Source: Trichosphaerium sp. ATCC 40318 (taxonomy: Eukaryota > Discosea > Flabellinia > Trichosidae). From it: DNA of 64,000 nt. The stretch's first letter is position 1; every line of letters begins with the position of its first letter. The position numbers were made by a program, and so were the translations under genes. Below, in pieces: positions 1-12,517 of this stretch. The notes under the pieces were generated by a model that saw only the letters and a program-made list of their open reading frames with translations, did not search any database and was not told where the DNA came from. The stretch lies in the NCBI GenBank assembly GCA_038496445.1, contig JALMLS010000564.1:1-64000 (forward strand), in the 5' to 3' direction.

Positions 1-1668
1 AAATATCTTAGTATTAATGAAGTTTTAGTTACTCCCGAGTTATTCCAAATGTATGGTCTTGCAGCGTTTGGTGCACAGATAGAAGGGAAACAAGCACACT
101 ATGAACAGTTATTAGACATGTCTCGTAGCTCAAGTTGCCACCTGAGCACCACTCTCAGCGGCAATACCGTAGGTAAACAACAGCGTTTAAATTATCTTAA
201 CTTTTTTTTTTTGCACAGCTGGTAATGTCATTTTGAGCACATTGTTATTCTTCAAAGCAGACTTTAGAAGTTCTAAACATTATTCCGAACTAGCCATGAA
301 ACAATCATCTGATCTCATAGGGTTAGGACCTGGTACTACAATGCTCTTATCACAGTTTGCGAGTACTTTCGGCTCATTTTTTATTTCAGATTCACTAGAT
401 GCTAGACTTCTTCATGCCCAAGTAAAAATGCATCGTGTTAAATTTGAAACCCCTGATGAAGCTATAAAAGTATTAAGAAGCCTGGTTTGCGAGTTATTGG
501 AAAATGCCAGTACAAGTGGCCAGTTTAGACAAATCTTCATTTTTTCTTTGCTTCATCAAGTCCAACTTGTTGTACGTCATTTTTATTATACTCTCTAGAA
601 TTCATAATCACGTTTAGTGCGATGAAACATTTGAGAAAGATGAGTGCCTAGACATGGTATCACGACAGACATGCTTGGTACATCATTTTGGTATTCAACC
701 TTCTGACTTTATTGTTTTGTTTAGATGGCTGTTGACAGAGCACAACAAATCATTCAGGAGATGTCAAAAGAAGATCCTTTTAATATTAACTTGGTTCGCA
801 TACTACGGCCATTATCGAGAGGTGTCAGAGCTACTTTATCATTGGCATGTGGAAATCCAAACAAAGCAATTAAGGTAAGTTTATCAACGATTACATCAGA
901 GTTTTATCTCATTTTTTTCAATTAGACAGCAGAAGCGCTATTAGAACAATTATTAACAGATGGAGCGCCAGCTTTTATGAGTCCTATAATAATTAAAACC
1001 TTAATACAAGCACGTTATAGAACATATTTAAGTACTTTATTAATTACTTTAGATTTTTGGTATTACGGGAAGAAAAGCGCCGTTTCAGAAAACGTTATAT
1101 TATCTAAAAGAAGCAGCTACAGTGTACGTTTACCTGTCACAGCCCTTAATTGTATTTGATACCATATGATCCTAAAGCCATAGTAGGTTTCCGCTTGCTA
1201 ATGCTCTTTTTGAGGTAAGTCAATTTGTTTTTTCTTAAAAGTTTGCTGACTTGTAAAAAGTACATGAACGACAGTTTGGGCGGTGCCATTAGAAGTCAAG
1301 ACTCAATTAACCCCTCTGTTATCGATTGTTCAAATGCTTTCGTTAGAATTGGTTTAGACAAAGAACATGAGCCTTGTCCTCAGATACGGCATGAGCACTT
1401 GACTCTTCCAAGTACTTGAAACCAAAAACTGTTTGTAGCTAACTACAGTACAGGTATTATAGAATATGTGCAATCAAAGCAAGACCGGCTCAATGACTTG
1501 AATAAAAACAAACTGACGTTTCCAAGCAGTCCACAAACCTACTCTCCTGACAATACACATGATACTTGCAATGAAGAAGACTTTGCTGCTTTTAATATGG
1601 ACATGGCAATGTCAGATCTTTCTCTTCCAACTGAGACATCTGCGCTATTTGATGTGCGTACAAAGTAA
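1..1668 (+). CDS. 3' part of an unrecognised intron-rich gene
   Basis: The gene enters the window already open, so the start is missing. Reading-frame continuity gives exons at about 1-172, 220-570, 625-655, 725-870, 928-1009, 1053-1110, 1190-1214, 1261-1410 and 1450-1668, joined by introns of about 40-60 nt. The body is largely helical (for example around LGPGTTMLLSQFASTFG and RAQQIIQEMSKEDPFN), and the last exon is acidic and Ser/Thr-rich (EEDFAAFNMDMAMSDLSLP), which looks like an activation-type tail. I do not recognise the family; a transcription factor of the type with a helical middle region and acidic C-terminus is one possibility, but no DNA-binding domain is visible here. One intron (1010-1052) begins GC rather than GT. 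Confidence 0.6.
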
Positions 1669-2093
1669 TTGTTATGCAGAGTACCTAAAAGCAATATTTA
1701 GATGTCTCTGAACACTAGTGATGACTGGGCGTTATAAATTTTGTGGAGGATGTAATAAGGTAGTTACTAGTTCTTTCCTTATTCTTTAACGGTGTAAATA
1801 AAAACCTTGCAGTATTTGAGTAGGTAATTTAGGGATAATTGCGGTTCATCAAATAGAGGCCTATGTACAGTTCTAGTACCACACGCGTTAAGGTTATAAT
1901 AGTACAAACATTATTCCTTTTGGAGAAAGCAAAAAAGTCACGTGGCTGTTTTTCTGAATACATTTATTTACCCCGGTCACAAAGTGTTATTTAAAGCAGT
2001 ATCTAATATGTTGTTTGTCCTAAAGTACCATAAACTATTTTCGTAAGTATTGAATTTACTTTCTATTTAAGTTTACTTTACTAACAAACCGCC
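1669..2093. other. intergenic, no gene seen
   Basis: About 425 bases between the stop of the first gene and the start of the forward class C receptor. I see no convincing open frame or RNA gene. It holds a CACGTG hexamer near 1938 and an A/T-rich stretch immediately before the receptor start, ending in a TACTAAC-like string near 2080. Confidence 0.5.
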
Positions 2094-5000
2094 ATGCGGC
2101 AAACAACAGCTCGAAGTGGTATTATTTTATTTACGTGGTTCACGTGTATATTACTATCAAAAACGCAAGCTGTACAAGGAACCACAGACGAAATCGTAGT
2201 TGCGTTAACCGTATCAGCTCAAGCGGAGAATCCTAGAACGGTACTTGTAACGGTTTGGTAGCGTTGGATGAAAACCGACCAAAGAAACAAAAAAATCTCC
2301 ACTTCTCTATGTTCCCGTTTTCTTGTATTGTACCAACGGCCTAAGAGCGAAATTTTGGTTCTCCTCTATCGATAACATGGTTTAATATAATTCTTAGCGT
2401 ATTTTAAGCAGAGCTCAATTGGAAGGTATCAAATTTTGGGCGGAGTGGGCGACTAATACCTCAGCAATCACTACAGATAAAAAAGATTATTACAAAGTAT
2501 TTAAAGTCCGAAAAATAAGACAATTTCTCTGACGTTTTGACAGGTAAGGGTTGAATACAAAGAAGACTTTGGTTCACCAGAAAATGCAACGGAAATATAT
2601 CATACCTGGGCTACGCAGAACCCAGACTGGTTTTTGATTGGCACGTGATTTGACGAAAAAAACGTTTCCTTGTTCACGTTTTTGGGTTTTTTTGTTTGAA
2701 AGAAAGACACGTTTTCGTCTTCGGGGTCTACTAACGACTACTTATAGGTCCTTATTCATCAGATTTAAGCGTACCTGTATCCACGAACCTTACAAATAAA
2801 TTACTTGTTGGTGTTACGGTTGGTGCCGAAGGTTTTTATCTTGATAAAGAAGCTTCGTTTTCTGTCACACCAGCAAGCGTTAGGTAGCGAAAAATGACGA
2901 TTATGACGTGACGTAACAATATTGTTCTAGAGCTTTTACAGTTGCTTTGCGGTTTTATCGTACTCATGGTGTGAAGACTGTTTCTAAGATAGTATTCGAT
3001 ACGGGATACAGCAGGTCGGCATGTGGCGATGCGTTTGATCTACAGGTCACTTAATATTCACGTAATGGTTTCTGACTAGCTCCCTTTAATAGGCTGAGGC
3101 GAGTGGTATAACACCGTATAATTATCACGCTCTTGAAGTAAACACTATAACGCCTGAGGCACAAGCAAACTGGACAGCTCTTATTGAGGTACTGTCGTGT
3201 GAAAACATCAATAATAACGAACACACGCTATAGAACGTCATTGAACGAAATGCTGATGGATTAGTTGTTTGTGATACGCCGCCACAAGTTGGGTTTATGT
3301 ACGTTGACAAAATCTATTAATACCAAAATCACGTGATAATGTTTCAGGTTTATGCTCAAAGAAATGCAAAAGAAAAACTGGACACCGAAAGTAATAACTA
3401 CAGCGCCAATGTCAAACGAGTGGAATAACGTTGATGCTGAGTTACGAGAATTTATAACCGGCTCTGGGTTGGTAAGGAAACTATCTTTTGCACTTGATAA
3501 AAACCATATTTATCTGAGAGTTTTCTGTTAGGTCAGCAGAAACTCACGTCAAACAGATGCGTTTTTTGGAAGTACAAACGACTTTTACAAAGCGTTTGAG
3601 AACTATGTTGGTAATGACTCCCTTTCTAATGATATGGCTGGTTTAGCCACAGCTGCAGGTTTACTTTTACAAGAGTCTATAAATGCAAGTGTTCGCATAA
3701 CGTAGTCGCCATAAATGACATTTCACATAGAAAGCAAACTCGTTAGATCAAATAAAGGTAGCGAACGAAATGAAAAGGATTAATTTAGATACTTTCCTAG
3801 GCAAGGTACGACTTTTACGTCCAAAACACAATTACATAATAGGCTTACAATCTTTCTTTGTATTCCGTCTTACACTCTACTAGCTTTCGTTTAACGTACA
3901 TAATGAACAAATGCTTGAAGGACCTTTTATTCAATACACAAATACGAGCGACGAAGCAGTTGGTACACGCCTTTTCATAGAGTGTTATTGCTATCACAAT
4001 GTACTTACTCTCTATAAGTTGTCGGACCTCTGTTGAATGCATTAGCAACCTTTATTTACCCAATGCCTACATGGGAAGAGCGTATTTTTGACACGTCCTT
4101 TGGTAACTACATTTCCGAGTGGATTATACTCTCCTGTGTGTTGATATGTGTTATAATATCTTTATCTTTTGGTGCCTTTATTCTATTCAATATTAACACT
4201 AAGGTTATCGTTGGTGCATGTAAGTGTTCTCATCATTCTTTTGACTGATCACTAAACTGGTTTTTTGATGTTAGCTCCTGTCTTTTTGGCTGGCATTATC
4301 ATTGGCAGTCTAATGATTTATGGAGGTGTTCTTTGCCTAACCCCTGATAACATGACTACTCTAAGATGTCATCTAAGACTATGGCTTGTATTTGTCGGCA
4401 TGAGTGTGCTTTTTGGGTAATTACTTAATCCAACTTAACTTACTTTTTTGTTGTTCTAACAGTTTTACAAAGGTGCTTATTTGCGAAGACATGGCGTGTT
4501 TATAAGATTCATAAAAGTGCAAAGAAGCTAGAATCTGTGTCTATTTCTAATATTCGCGTGGCATTGTTTGCTGGAAGCTTTGCTATTGGACAAATTGTAT
4601 TAGTTTATCACAATATCTGACTTTTCCGTTAATATTTTTTTAAGGTTCTCTCCCTTGTCTACAGTTTGACACTCGATGAGTCTGAGCTTGTGCAACCAGA
4701 TCCTTACAGGAGATCTCAAGATTATTACAAATGTGGAGAGAATACAGTAACAGCTGTTGTTTCACTTGTACAGTCTATCATATTGGTACACACAATTGCT
4801 TCACGTGTACTTTTGACAAACATGTTTTTCATAGGTGATATTGCTTCTTGTTGGTGCTTATTTAGGGTTTCGAGTAAGAGGTGTTAACCTTAAAGTCTTT
4901 AATGAATCAAAGGTAATTAAGCCGCATTGATTATCACGTTGGAAAAAGTTAATTTTCTATGTTTTTACAGGTAATCGGACTCGCGACGTATAATATGACC

Positions 5001-5478
5001 TTCTTCTTTTTGTTCACACTCATCATCTCAATAACAATTGTCGATGGAAACGCTAGAGAAGCAGAGTATATTGTTGTATCTCTATGCATTTTACTTAGTG
5101 CAGGTACGTAATATATTCTAAAACATGGCTTAAACAAAATTTCTTAAGTCAAGGTGTGGTAACACTCAACAGACTTGTTGCCAATGCTCTTTCGGCAACA
5201 TTGTTTTGATTAAGCATATCGTGTTCTTGTTGTTAACGTTTGTAGTTGGTGCTGTCATTTTGTTGTTTTATCAAAAAGTAAGGTTGCTGGGCACAAAGAC
5301 TCTTTCATCGGATCCAGAAGTACCTTCAATTGACCATCAACTTGCTGATATTAGTGTACATACTATGGCGACCGCTAAAAGACAAGATGCAGTTCAAAAA
5401 CTTCGCGATGAAAACAAGAAACTCAGAGAACGTATTCAAGCATTAGAAGCAAAGAAAAACGTCTCTGCACGAAGCTAA
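2094..5478 (+). CDS. class C (GABA-B/Grl-like) G-protein-coupled receptor, copy 1
   Basis: The ATG at 2094 opens a signal peptide (hydrophobic core GIILFTWFTCILL). It is followed by a type-1 periplasmic-binding-like ectodomain: LEGIKFWAEWA, then LIG-PYSSD, then VSTNLTNKLLVG, RFYRTHGVKT, TGYSRSACGDAF. Next comes a seven-helix segment. The second intracellular loop reads AKTWRVYKIHKSAKKLES, the W-R-V-basic signature of GABA-B-type receptors. The extracellular loop PDPYRRSQDYYKCG precedes TM5. The C-terminus is a leucine-zipper-like heptad region (AVQKLRDENKKLRERI). It is paralogous over its whole length to the reverse-strand gene at 8930-12171, which shares intron positions. The family couples to heterotrimeric G proteins at the plasma membrane; the ligand cannot be inferred. 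The intron at 2641-2747 starts with GC. Class assignment is firm, subfamily less so. Confidence 0.85.
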
Positions 5479-6235
5479 ATATAGCAAAAGAGGCGGCACA
5501 TAAACGCTTTAATTAGACATGTACTTTTAAATGAACCTTCCTTTACTTTTACAGTCTTGATCAGAACGAACAGAAATTATGTGAGGTGTGAAGAACGAAA
5601 GATTTGTGTAACCATTTTGTTTCAAAGGCTTCAAAGAAGCGAAGAATAGATGCTTCTAGTAAAAGTAGCTGTGGTGGTAATAACTTCTTTAAAAGATGCT
5701 TAACACTTGCTCGGACATAAATACAATAAAGGTTAACAGAATGCAATTAACACAATACTATACAAAACATTTATTAAAAGTAATAGGTAAGGGTTTGACA
5801 TCACGAAAATTCCTTCATTAAGCTGCCAATTGTGAATCTTCGAAATCAAACACTGAAAGCAATCCAGTGCTACTCATTTCAATAAGTGAAAAAAATCTTA
5901 GAAAAAGTACATTTAATTACGTACGCGTTTGTTGCTATTATCGCTGGTCTATTGTTGTGCGTGATAAACTCTCCAGTGATGTTCTGGAAACGAGTTCTTG
6001 TCTTGCAATCCATATCATGATATGCTCTAATGCAAGCGTTAGAAACAAAGTGCGCAACAAATACAAAATAATATTAACCTGCACTCCATAATAGCACGTG
6101 ACGGCGAGAAATCCCAAAGAGTAAAACAAGGGGCACCAAAGGTACTGAATACGCGCTCCCCGCAGCTTGCTTTAATATCGCCAACACAACTCAACTTGGG
6201 ATCGCTAACTATGCACATTCTAAAAAGCGGTTAGT
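5479..6235. other. gap with a duplicated PMS gene fragment; otherwise no gene seen
   Basis: About 750 bases between the 3' ends of the forward receptor and the reverse WD40 gene. Apart from the PMS-derived fragment at 5601-5699 I find no convincing gene. A reverse-strand hydrophobic open frame near 5938-6129 lacks an ATG and convincing splice partners. The stretch just beyond the WD40 stop is A/T-rich. Confidence 0.5.
5601..5699 (+). pseudogene. duplicated fragment of the PMS/MutL gene, intron plus exon
   Basis: These roughly 99 bases match 50586-50684 in the MutL gene with only a handful of differences: a few substitutions, one inserted A and one missing A. The copied piece starts inside an intron of the source gene (GATTTGTNTAACCATTTTG) and runs across its 3' splice site into the following exon (GCTTCAAAGAAGCGAAGAAT). 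Intron sequence is retained, so the copy was made from DNA, not from spliced mRNA. It has no ATG, and the inserted A disrupts the frame relative to the source. Confidence 0.85.
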
Positions 6236-8534
6236 TTACTTATATTTTTTGGCTACAGCAATTGATCTATTCACGTACGGTTTAGTCATATTACGTATAT
6301 CGTATGCATTCAATATTCCGTCACCGTATCCCATCAAAATTGTGTACTTGTTGATGTAATCATGAGTGTATAAATTCTTTAAAAAAATATGAGCAAATGC
6401 GAATAGTTTTTTTTTCTCACCTTCTTTCCCGCTTGAAAGACCTGCGCTGCTCTATAATTATTCTTTCTGATATCAATAACGTGTAGAGATCCATCATCGC
6501 ATGTACAGCTCGCAAGATAAGGATCTTGAATTAAATTATGTTAGCGTCTTAGTAAATCTTTCTACATACCTGTTGGATGCCATCTCACACTGCCTACTGT
6601 ATCGCCACACATGTACACCAAGTTCTCACCTTGTGTACTAGTTCCATCCGAGAATAATCTAACTATATCCGATACCATAAGAGCTCCATCAAATCCTTGT
6701 AGTTAAGCATAAACAAAAATAACAAAGCCATCATTCAGTACCTCCGCTCAACAAATAACTTTCGTCATTTGGACAAATCGCAAGCTCTCTTATGTTTCTT
6801 TTATGCATGCTTATCGTACCTAATTTAGATAAGAATAAAGAAGCAGGTCAGTGGATAAAAAACGCACGATCTTTCTGGATATTATTGGTTGTGCCAAGCG
6901 TGAACAATGAAGTGTATTTTCCTTGGGCTACTATAATATTGTTTTGGTCCACCCAGTGAATATCACGAACATGCTACGTCACCAATGTTAGTTCAATATC
7001 AAGACATAATAGTACCTCTTGTAATGGGTAAGACCATACTACTGGTCTCTTTTTTATTAGTCTTACGCTCATATCACTTTCTAGTTGAACAAACAATAAT
7101 TTGTTCATGGTAGGATTTTTCTGAGATTCCGTTCCGCAAACAATAATGTTGCGCTTCTTCAATCCGTGGATATTTGGTCTCATAGACGGTTTAGATAAAG
7201 CTCCATGAGAAACTTAACGAGGATATTATTACATGGCAACTATGGAGTAAGGCGTACTATTATAGACTTTCTTCACGTGGGCAGATAAATCGATGCGCTA
7301 ATTATTGTGAGAAGAAAATAAGAATGAAGTCAAAAAAATAGTGGGCGTACTGTTATCATTCGAAGTTCAGTTTTAGTGACACTATCTGTTATTGCGCTCC
7401 ATGATTCAGGTACTTCTAAACCAAAACAGTAAGTTTCTATTGAGTGGTACGAAGAAAACGTACGTTCTAATATTTCTTCGTCAGTGTAGTAATCTTCTTC
7501 TACTTCAGCATCCAGAGTTATTGACTCCTCGTCACTCTCAACTTCCTTTTTTATTTTGACTTTTCGCTTCTGGGGCTGTGCCTTTTTAGGTTTACGTTTC
7601 CTGGTACCTTTCTCTTCTTTGATATCCTTTAAACTCAGTCTGAGTATAAGGTTTTCATCGACAGAAGATGAAATGTCTGTTGATTCATCGTAAGCATCTT
7701 CGGCTAGCTCTTCTTTGATTCTTTGCCTAGTTACTCGCCTGCGCCTTGATGATCTTGGTTCTGTCTTCACGATTGTCATTCTCTGATTTTCGGGTACAAG
7801 TGGCTTTGGAATAGAACCTTCTTCAGTTCTGTCTGTTGATTCTTCGTGTTGTTCTACATCTCGGCGAGAATCGTTTTCTTCACAATACGTATCAGTTTTA
7901 GCGCTTATCTTCTTGCGCTTCCTTTTTTCCTTTGTCAGAGTACTCGGTGCCCGTTTGGAAGTCCTTTTTGGTTCAGTAAAAGCGAGGTCGGTTTGAACAT
8001 CAATCATCTGAGGACAGATTTGCTTCTCGTTCGGTACAACCGAGGCCAAGAAACCTGGGATACTTGGCGTAGGTACAGCGCCGTAGTACCTTTCTTCCTT
8101 TACGCTTGCGTAATCAGAGTGAATCATTGATATATCGCTTGAAAAGAAGAAGCTATCTTCCGGGTTTTGCACGTGATGAGAGGTTTCAATCTTAACATGG
8201 TCTTCGTACAATCGGTGAGAAGTAGGCTGGTGAATGTACACAGGCTGAACATACGGCATTCCGTATTCCGGTTCATTGCTAACGAAGTTAGTATCAAAGA
8301 AGGCGATGCGGCTAACGATAAAAAAAAGAAAGGAATTAAGAGTTCAGCTTACCTCCAGTCGCCTACTGAACCTCGAATGTAGTCGCTGTACCCTGCAGGT
8401 ATGCCATAGTAGCCTGGCGCATGATTTTGTTCAATTTGAGGGTTGCATAGGACCGCAGTCGGTTGTCCGTATTCTATAGGTGGGTTATAGTTCGTTCCAA
8501 AGCCGTTTGATGCGTAAGCGTGGTTGTAGTCCAT
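6236..8534 (-). CDS. WD40-repeat protein with long charged N-terminal region
   Basis: The ATG at 8534 begins a Tyr/Pro/Asn-rich stretch (MDYNHAYASNGFG). An intron follows, then an exon at about 8259-7345 that is disordered, rich in Lys/Arg/Glu and carries basic clusters (RKRKPKKAQPQKRKVKIKK) that could be nuclear targeting. Downstream exons encode beta-propeller repeats, for example HVRDIHWVDQNNIIVAQGK, SMHKRNIRELAICPNDESYLLSGG-FDGALMVSDI, and SVRWHPTDPYLASCTCDDGSLHVIDIR. The stop is at 6236-6238. The arrangement, a basic acidic tail followed by a WD40 domain, fits a nuclear scaffold or chromatin/transcription factor subunit, but I cannot name the orthologue. It lies between the two class C receptors. 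The splice near 7220-7235 can be read with a 54-nt intron. Confidence 0.75.
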
Positions 8535-8929
8535 GTTGGGCCTGGTGGCGTTAATCGAAGTTTGAGTACTTTTTCAATCAGACAAAAAAAAACGTTTAGG
8601 AAATAAATGTTGCTATTACCTTCTATACGTAAAATAAAACGAGTTTTTTGAAATTGATCTTCGATGCGTGTTAACAAATTAAAGTTGTTTGTACTTTAGT
8701 AAGACTTAAAGCAGGTCTCACTTAAGCTCAATTGATAACGACATCGAAAGTCATTCCTAAACTATTCACATGACGTGATTAGTCACTAGAATTAACGTGT
8801 AATAGTATTAAGTAAGCAGAATCACTTTTTGCCTGGGTGATTAACCTTGAGAAAGCGAAGAAGGTTCAAAGCAAACGAGATTTTTCTGTGAATTTTCCTT
8901 TATGAACATGAGATTACTGTAAGCCTATT
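8535..8929. other. intergenic, no gene seen
   Basis: About 395 bases upstream of the reverse WD40 gene and downstream of the second receptor. It is A/T-rich with no supported coding or RNA feature. It should contain the WD40 promoter and the receptor 3' end. Confidence 0.45.
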
Positions 8930-11900
8930 CTATACACTGGTCACGCTTCCTTCGCTCGTTTGTTCTTCGTTGCTTATAGAGTCTAATAATCCTACTTTTG
9001 ATTCTAATAGAGTCACACGCTCTTTTAAAACAGCGTTCTCTTTGCTTAGCTGTTGTATTGTTTCTGATAATTTTGTCTCGCTTGTGTTATTGCTTTTAAC
9101 ACTTGTATCCACGTTATCAAGTTGTTGACTCATTGAAGGCAGCTCAGGTGATGAAATATCATTTTCTGCTCTCAACATTCTAACCTTTTGATAGAACAAT
9201 AGCAGAACAACTCCAGCTGTACAAAAACATGAATGTTTTGGTTGACAAGAACGAATGTACCTGCACTCAGTAGAATACAAAGCGCTCTAACAATGAAAGA
9301 AGTCTCTCTTGCAGTTTCTGAACTCACTGTTCTTTGTATGATAACACCAAAAATAACAAAGAATATTATGTTATAAGTTGCCAACCCAATCACCTAAAAA
9401 CAATTTAGGTTTACAACAACTATCAGTTTACCTTTGATTCGTTGAATACTTTTAGCTTAATTCTTGAAACCCGGAAGGCTAGATAAGCCCCAACTATCAG
9501 AGATAAAGCCTAAATCAATACTTAGCGTGAGTTTTGTCTGAGTGGTTGCGAGGGCTTTGGTGCATCCGAGGCATACCAGCAGAACAGCTTGAAGAGCCAG
9601 TATTACGTTTGATATGGTTTTAGTACCACACTTTAAGTAGTCTTCTGATCTCCTGTAAGGATCTGTTACTACTATCACTGATTCATCAAGAGTAACACTA
9701 TAAATAATGGAGAGAATCTTTGAAGCAACAGTTAAAGTACATAAGCGAAAACCGACATTGTAAAAGGAAAACAGTAAAGATACAATTTGTACACCAGCAA
9801 ATATGGCGACAACCAAAGCAACTGTACTATTTGTTATCACAACAGCTTCAAGTTTCTTTGCGCTTCTGAAAATTCGAAATACGCGCCATGTTTTGGCAAA
9901 CAAGCACCTTCAAAACAATCAGTATCAAGCAATTAAGAGATCAAGACTCACCCAAAGAGTACACTCATGCCAACAAAATACAGCCAGCTTCTCAAGTGAC
10001 AGAGTATCGTTAGCTCATCTATAGGCCTAAGGCACATTGCACTTAGGTATATCAACATGCTTCCGATAACAATGCCAAATAAGAAAACAGGAGCTAGAAG
10101 AGTTTTGATTTAGATTTAGCTTGATTTTGATTTTTCGCATTGACTTACATGCACCTCTGATGACTTTTGTCTTTATGTTGAAAATGACAAATATACAAAA
10201 CGACATAGACAGGAGCATACATACCAAAAAGAAAGCGAGAAGCACCCACTCAGAAGCACGTGTTCCTAGTAATATGTAAAAGTGCTTGAAACGAAAACAG
10301 TATTGCAAGAGAACTCACCAAAAGGGTTGTCTCTAACACGTTCGTCCCACGTTGGCATGGGAAATATAAAAGGATGTCTAGCGCTTAAAAGCGGGCCAAT
10401 AACTATAGTATTCAATGTTAATGTACCGCTTTTATTGAGCCGATTAGATAACTTGCCTGTGGCTTCTTGTGATTCGTTGATGTACTGAACAAATTTCAAT
10501 GAAAGCAGTTGAGTATGCTTAACATCAAATGACAGCTATAGAAATACAAAACAATGAGATTCAAGAAACCTTAATATCTTGCACCTTTCCCATGAACGTG
10601 TTCAATGAACTTGTAAGTATTTGATCTGTTAGTTGATCTACATCAAGAGACTGAGCTTTCTATTGTAATAGTTATGCCATGACAGTATTAATTTGGTCTG
10701 GTCATACAAGAATGGCATTCTGAATTAATAAACCAGATAAAACAGATAAGGCAACTATATCATCGTTGCTTGACAGTGATTCATTTCTATTAAACTCTTC
10801 GACTTGAGCAAATAAATCGTTGGTAGTATTGAAGATATCACCAGCTTGTCTGGAGTTCCTACTCAGCTAAAAATATCATGTTACAATTAGCATGCAAATT
10901 TATCAGTTGTACCAACGTAGTTCCAGTAATGAAATGTCGAAGATCAGGATCTACTTCGACCCACTCGTTTGTTGAAACAGCTGTTGTTATTACTTTTGGT
11001 ATCCAATTACTTGCTCTCATTGACTCCAAAAAAAACCTAAAACATCTCAACGGTTGTCCTAGCCCGACTAAAATTAAAGCTCTTTTAATGATGTAACATA
11101 CATTAGTCCGTCTTGTGGAGGTTCTTCGCAAAATACCAAAGCATCAGCGTTAAAGTCAATGATATTCTAACATAAACAATAAGAAACAAAAAATTAGCTA
11201 TATATTTCGCACCTTTATAACGGTGCTCCAATTTCCTCCAATTTGCATACTATCAGTTTTTGGTGCATAAAAGTTTGTAGTTACGAACTGATTAGATTTG
11301 GCCTGCAAAGAAAGGTATAAAAATAGAGACTGGTATTATATATACAAATACTCACTATTTCCTCAAACGTATCACCACAAGCGCTGATACTCTCCCTTGA
11401 GTCGAATACTAGCTTTGCAATTGATGTAACACCTTTAGTTCTATAAAATCTCAAAGGTACTGAAAACGTTCTAGCGCACGTGAGTACATATAAAATATGT
11501 AAAAAAACAATATACCTTGAAGTAGCTGGAGCAACAGAATACGAGTATTGTTTGTTCAAATAAAAGTCCTCATCACCTGTCGTACCAATCAATAGTTTTT
11601 TATTTGGTTCAGTTATATTAGTAGAAACTGCTAAGCTTATATCCACGTCAAGAGGCGCTACGACACAGTCAGTTATGTAAATTCCTTTCGCAGTTTCTTA
11701 CCAATAAGAAAGTTGATTTCCGAATCGTTCGCAAAAGCTGTGTATGCCTCTAACGCGTTTTCAGGTATTCCAAAGTCTTCTTTCGTTACGATACTAACCT
11801 AAAACAAAAAAAATTAACGGTAATGGAAAAACAACATTGTGAGTAAAATCACGTGCGTTATAGCCAGTGTCGTTTATCATTATGCTTTCCGAATTTATTC

Positions 11901-12171
11901 GATTTGCCCAAAATAACAATCCCTCAAGCTGTGCTGCGCTCTTTGCTCTCTTATTTTATTTAATCAAAACCAAACGTTTATCGCACGTGTTCTTTTAGCT
12001 TTTTAGCCAAAACTTTTTATTTCGCACCTGGACTGTATCGAGGGACTGAGTTGATGTACAAAGTCCAATTTTAATAGTATTTTGGCTTGTAATTAATGTA
12101 ACCCATGTTATTAAGCATATTACTACAATACCAATATGTACGGGATAGCAGAAGCTGTAACTGTTTGGCAT
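8930..12171 (-). CDS. class C (GABA-B/Grl-like) G-protein-coupled receptor, copy 2
   Basis: The start is at 12171, a signal peptide (HIGIVVICLITWVTLI) followed by a type-1 periplasmic-binding-like ectodomain. Landmarks are AAQLEGLLFWANRIN, FLIAPLDVDISLAVSTN, LRFYRTKGVTSIAKLVFDS and WIPKVITTAVSTNEWVEVDPDLRHFITG. The seven-helix part includes the intracellular-loop-2 motif AKTWRVFRIFRSAKKLE, the PDPYRRSEDYLKCG extracellular loop and VIGLATYNIIFFVIFG. The C-terminal heptads SETIQQLSKENAVLKERV mirror copy 1. Sequence and intron positions match copy 1, so the two arose by an old duplication followed by inversion. The intron at 11799-11856 has a GC donor where copy 1 has GT. In GABA-B receptors such C-terminal coiled coils pair two different subunits; whether these two pair is an inference. 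Confidence 0.85.
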
Positions 12172-12517
12172 TGGTATATTTAACTACTTTTGTAGTCTCA
12201 GTTTGACCAGCACACTTTTGTTACCGCAACGAATTTACTTTTCGAGAATGTGCACAAATAAGTCTCGTAGCTCAGGGTATGAATTTGTCGTTAATCTTTT
12301 TGTCTACACTGTGGGGCAATTATTGAGGGTTTTGTTGTTGAGCACATCAATAGAAGGTCGCAAACTTTAAGTGAAAAATTGGCCTTGTTTTCGAGTAGCA
12401 CTTTGTGTTAGACCAGATCTCCAACACCAGCCACAAACACCGAAGGCGAGCTTGCGTGCTACCACAAAAGGGGGAGCTCAAATAATGTCTATTTATTTCT
12501 ATGCAATGCTCTGAACG
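12172..12517. other. intergenic, no gene seen
   Basis: About 345 bases between the start of the second receptor and the inferred 3' end of the multipass membrane gene. An AATAAA-like string on the reverse strand near 12491-12497 could serve that gene as a polyadenylation signal. No open frame or tRNA fold is evident. Confidence 0.45.

Noticed and set aside
7205-7260. A 20-nt intron in the WD40 gene
   Set aside because: A 54-nt intron from the same donor to a later AG also keeps the frame and has the usual size and branch-like site, so the ultra-short form is not needed.
12290-12330. TAGCTCAG string resembling a tRNA D-arm
   Set aside because: No matching T-arm or acceptor pairing was found nearby.
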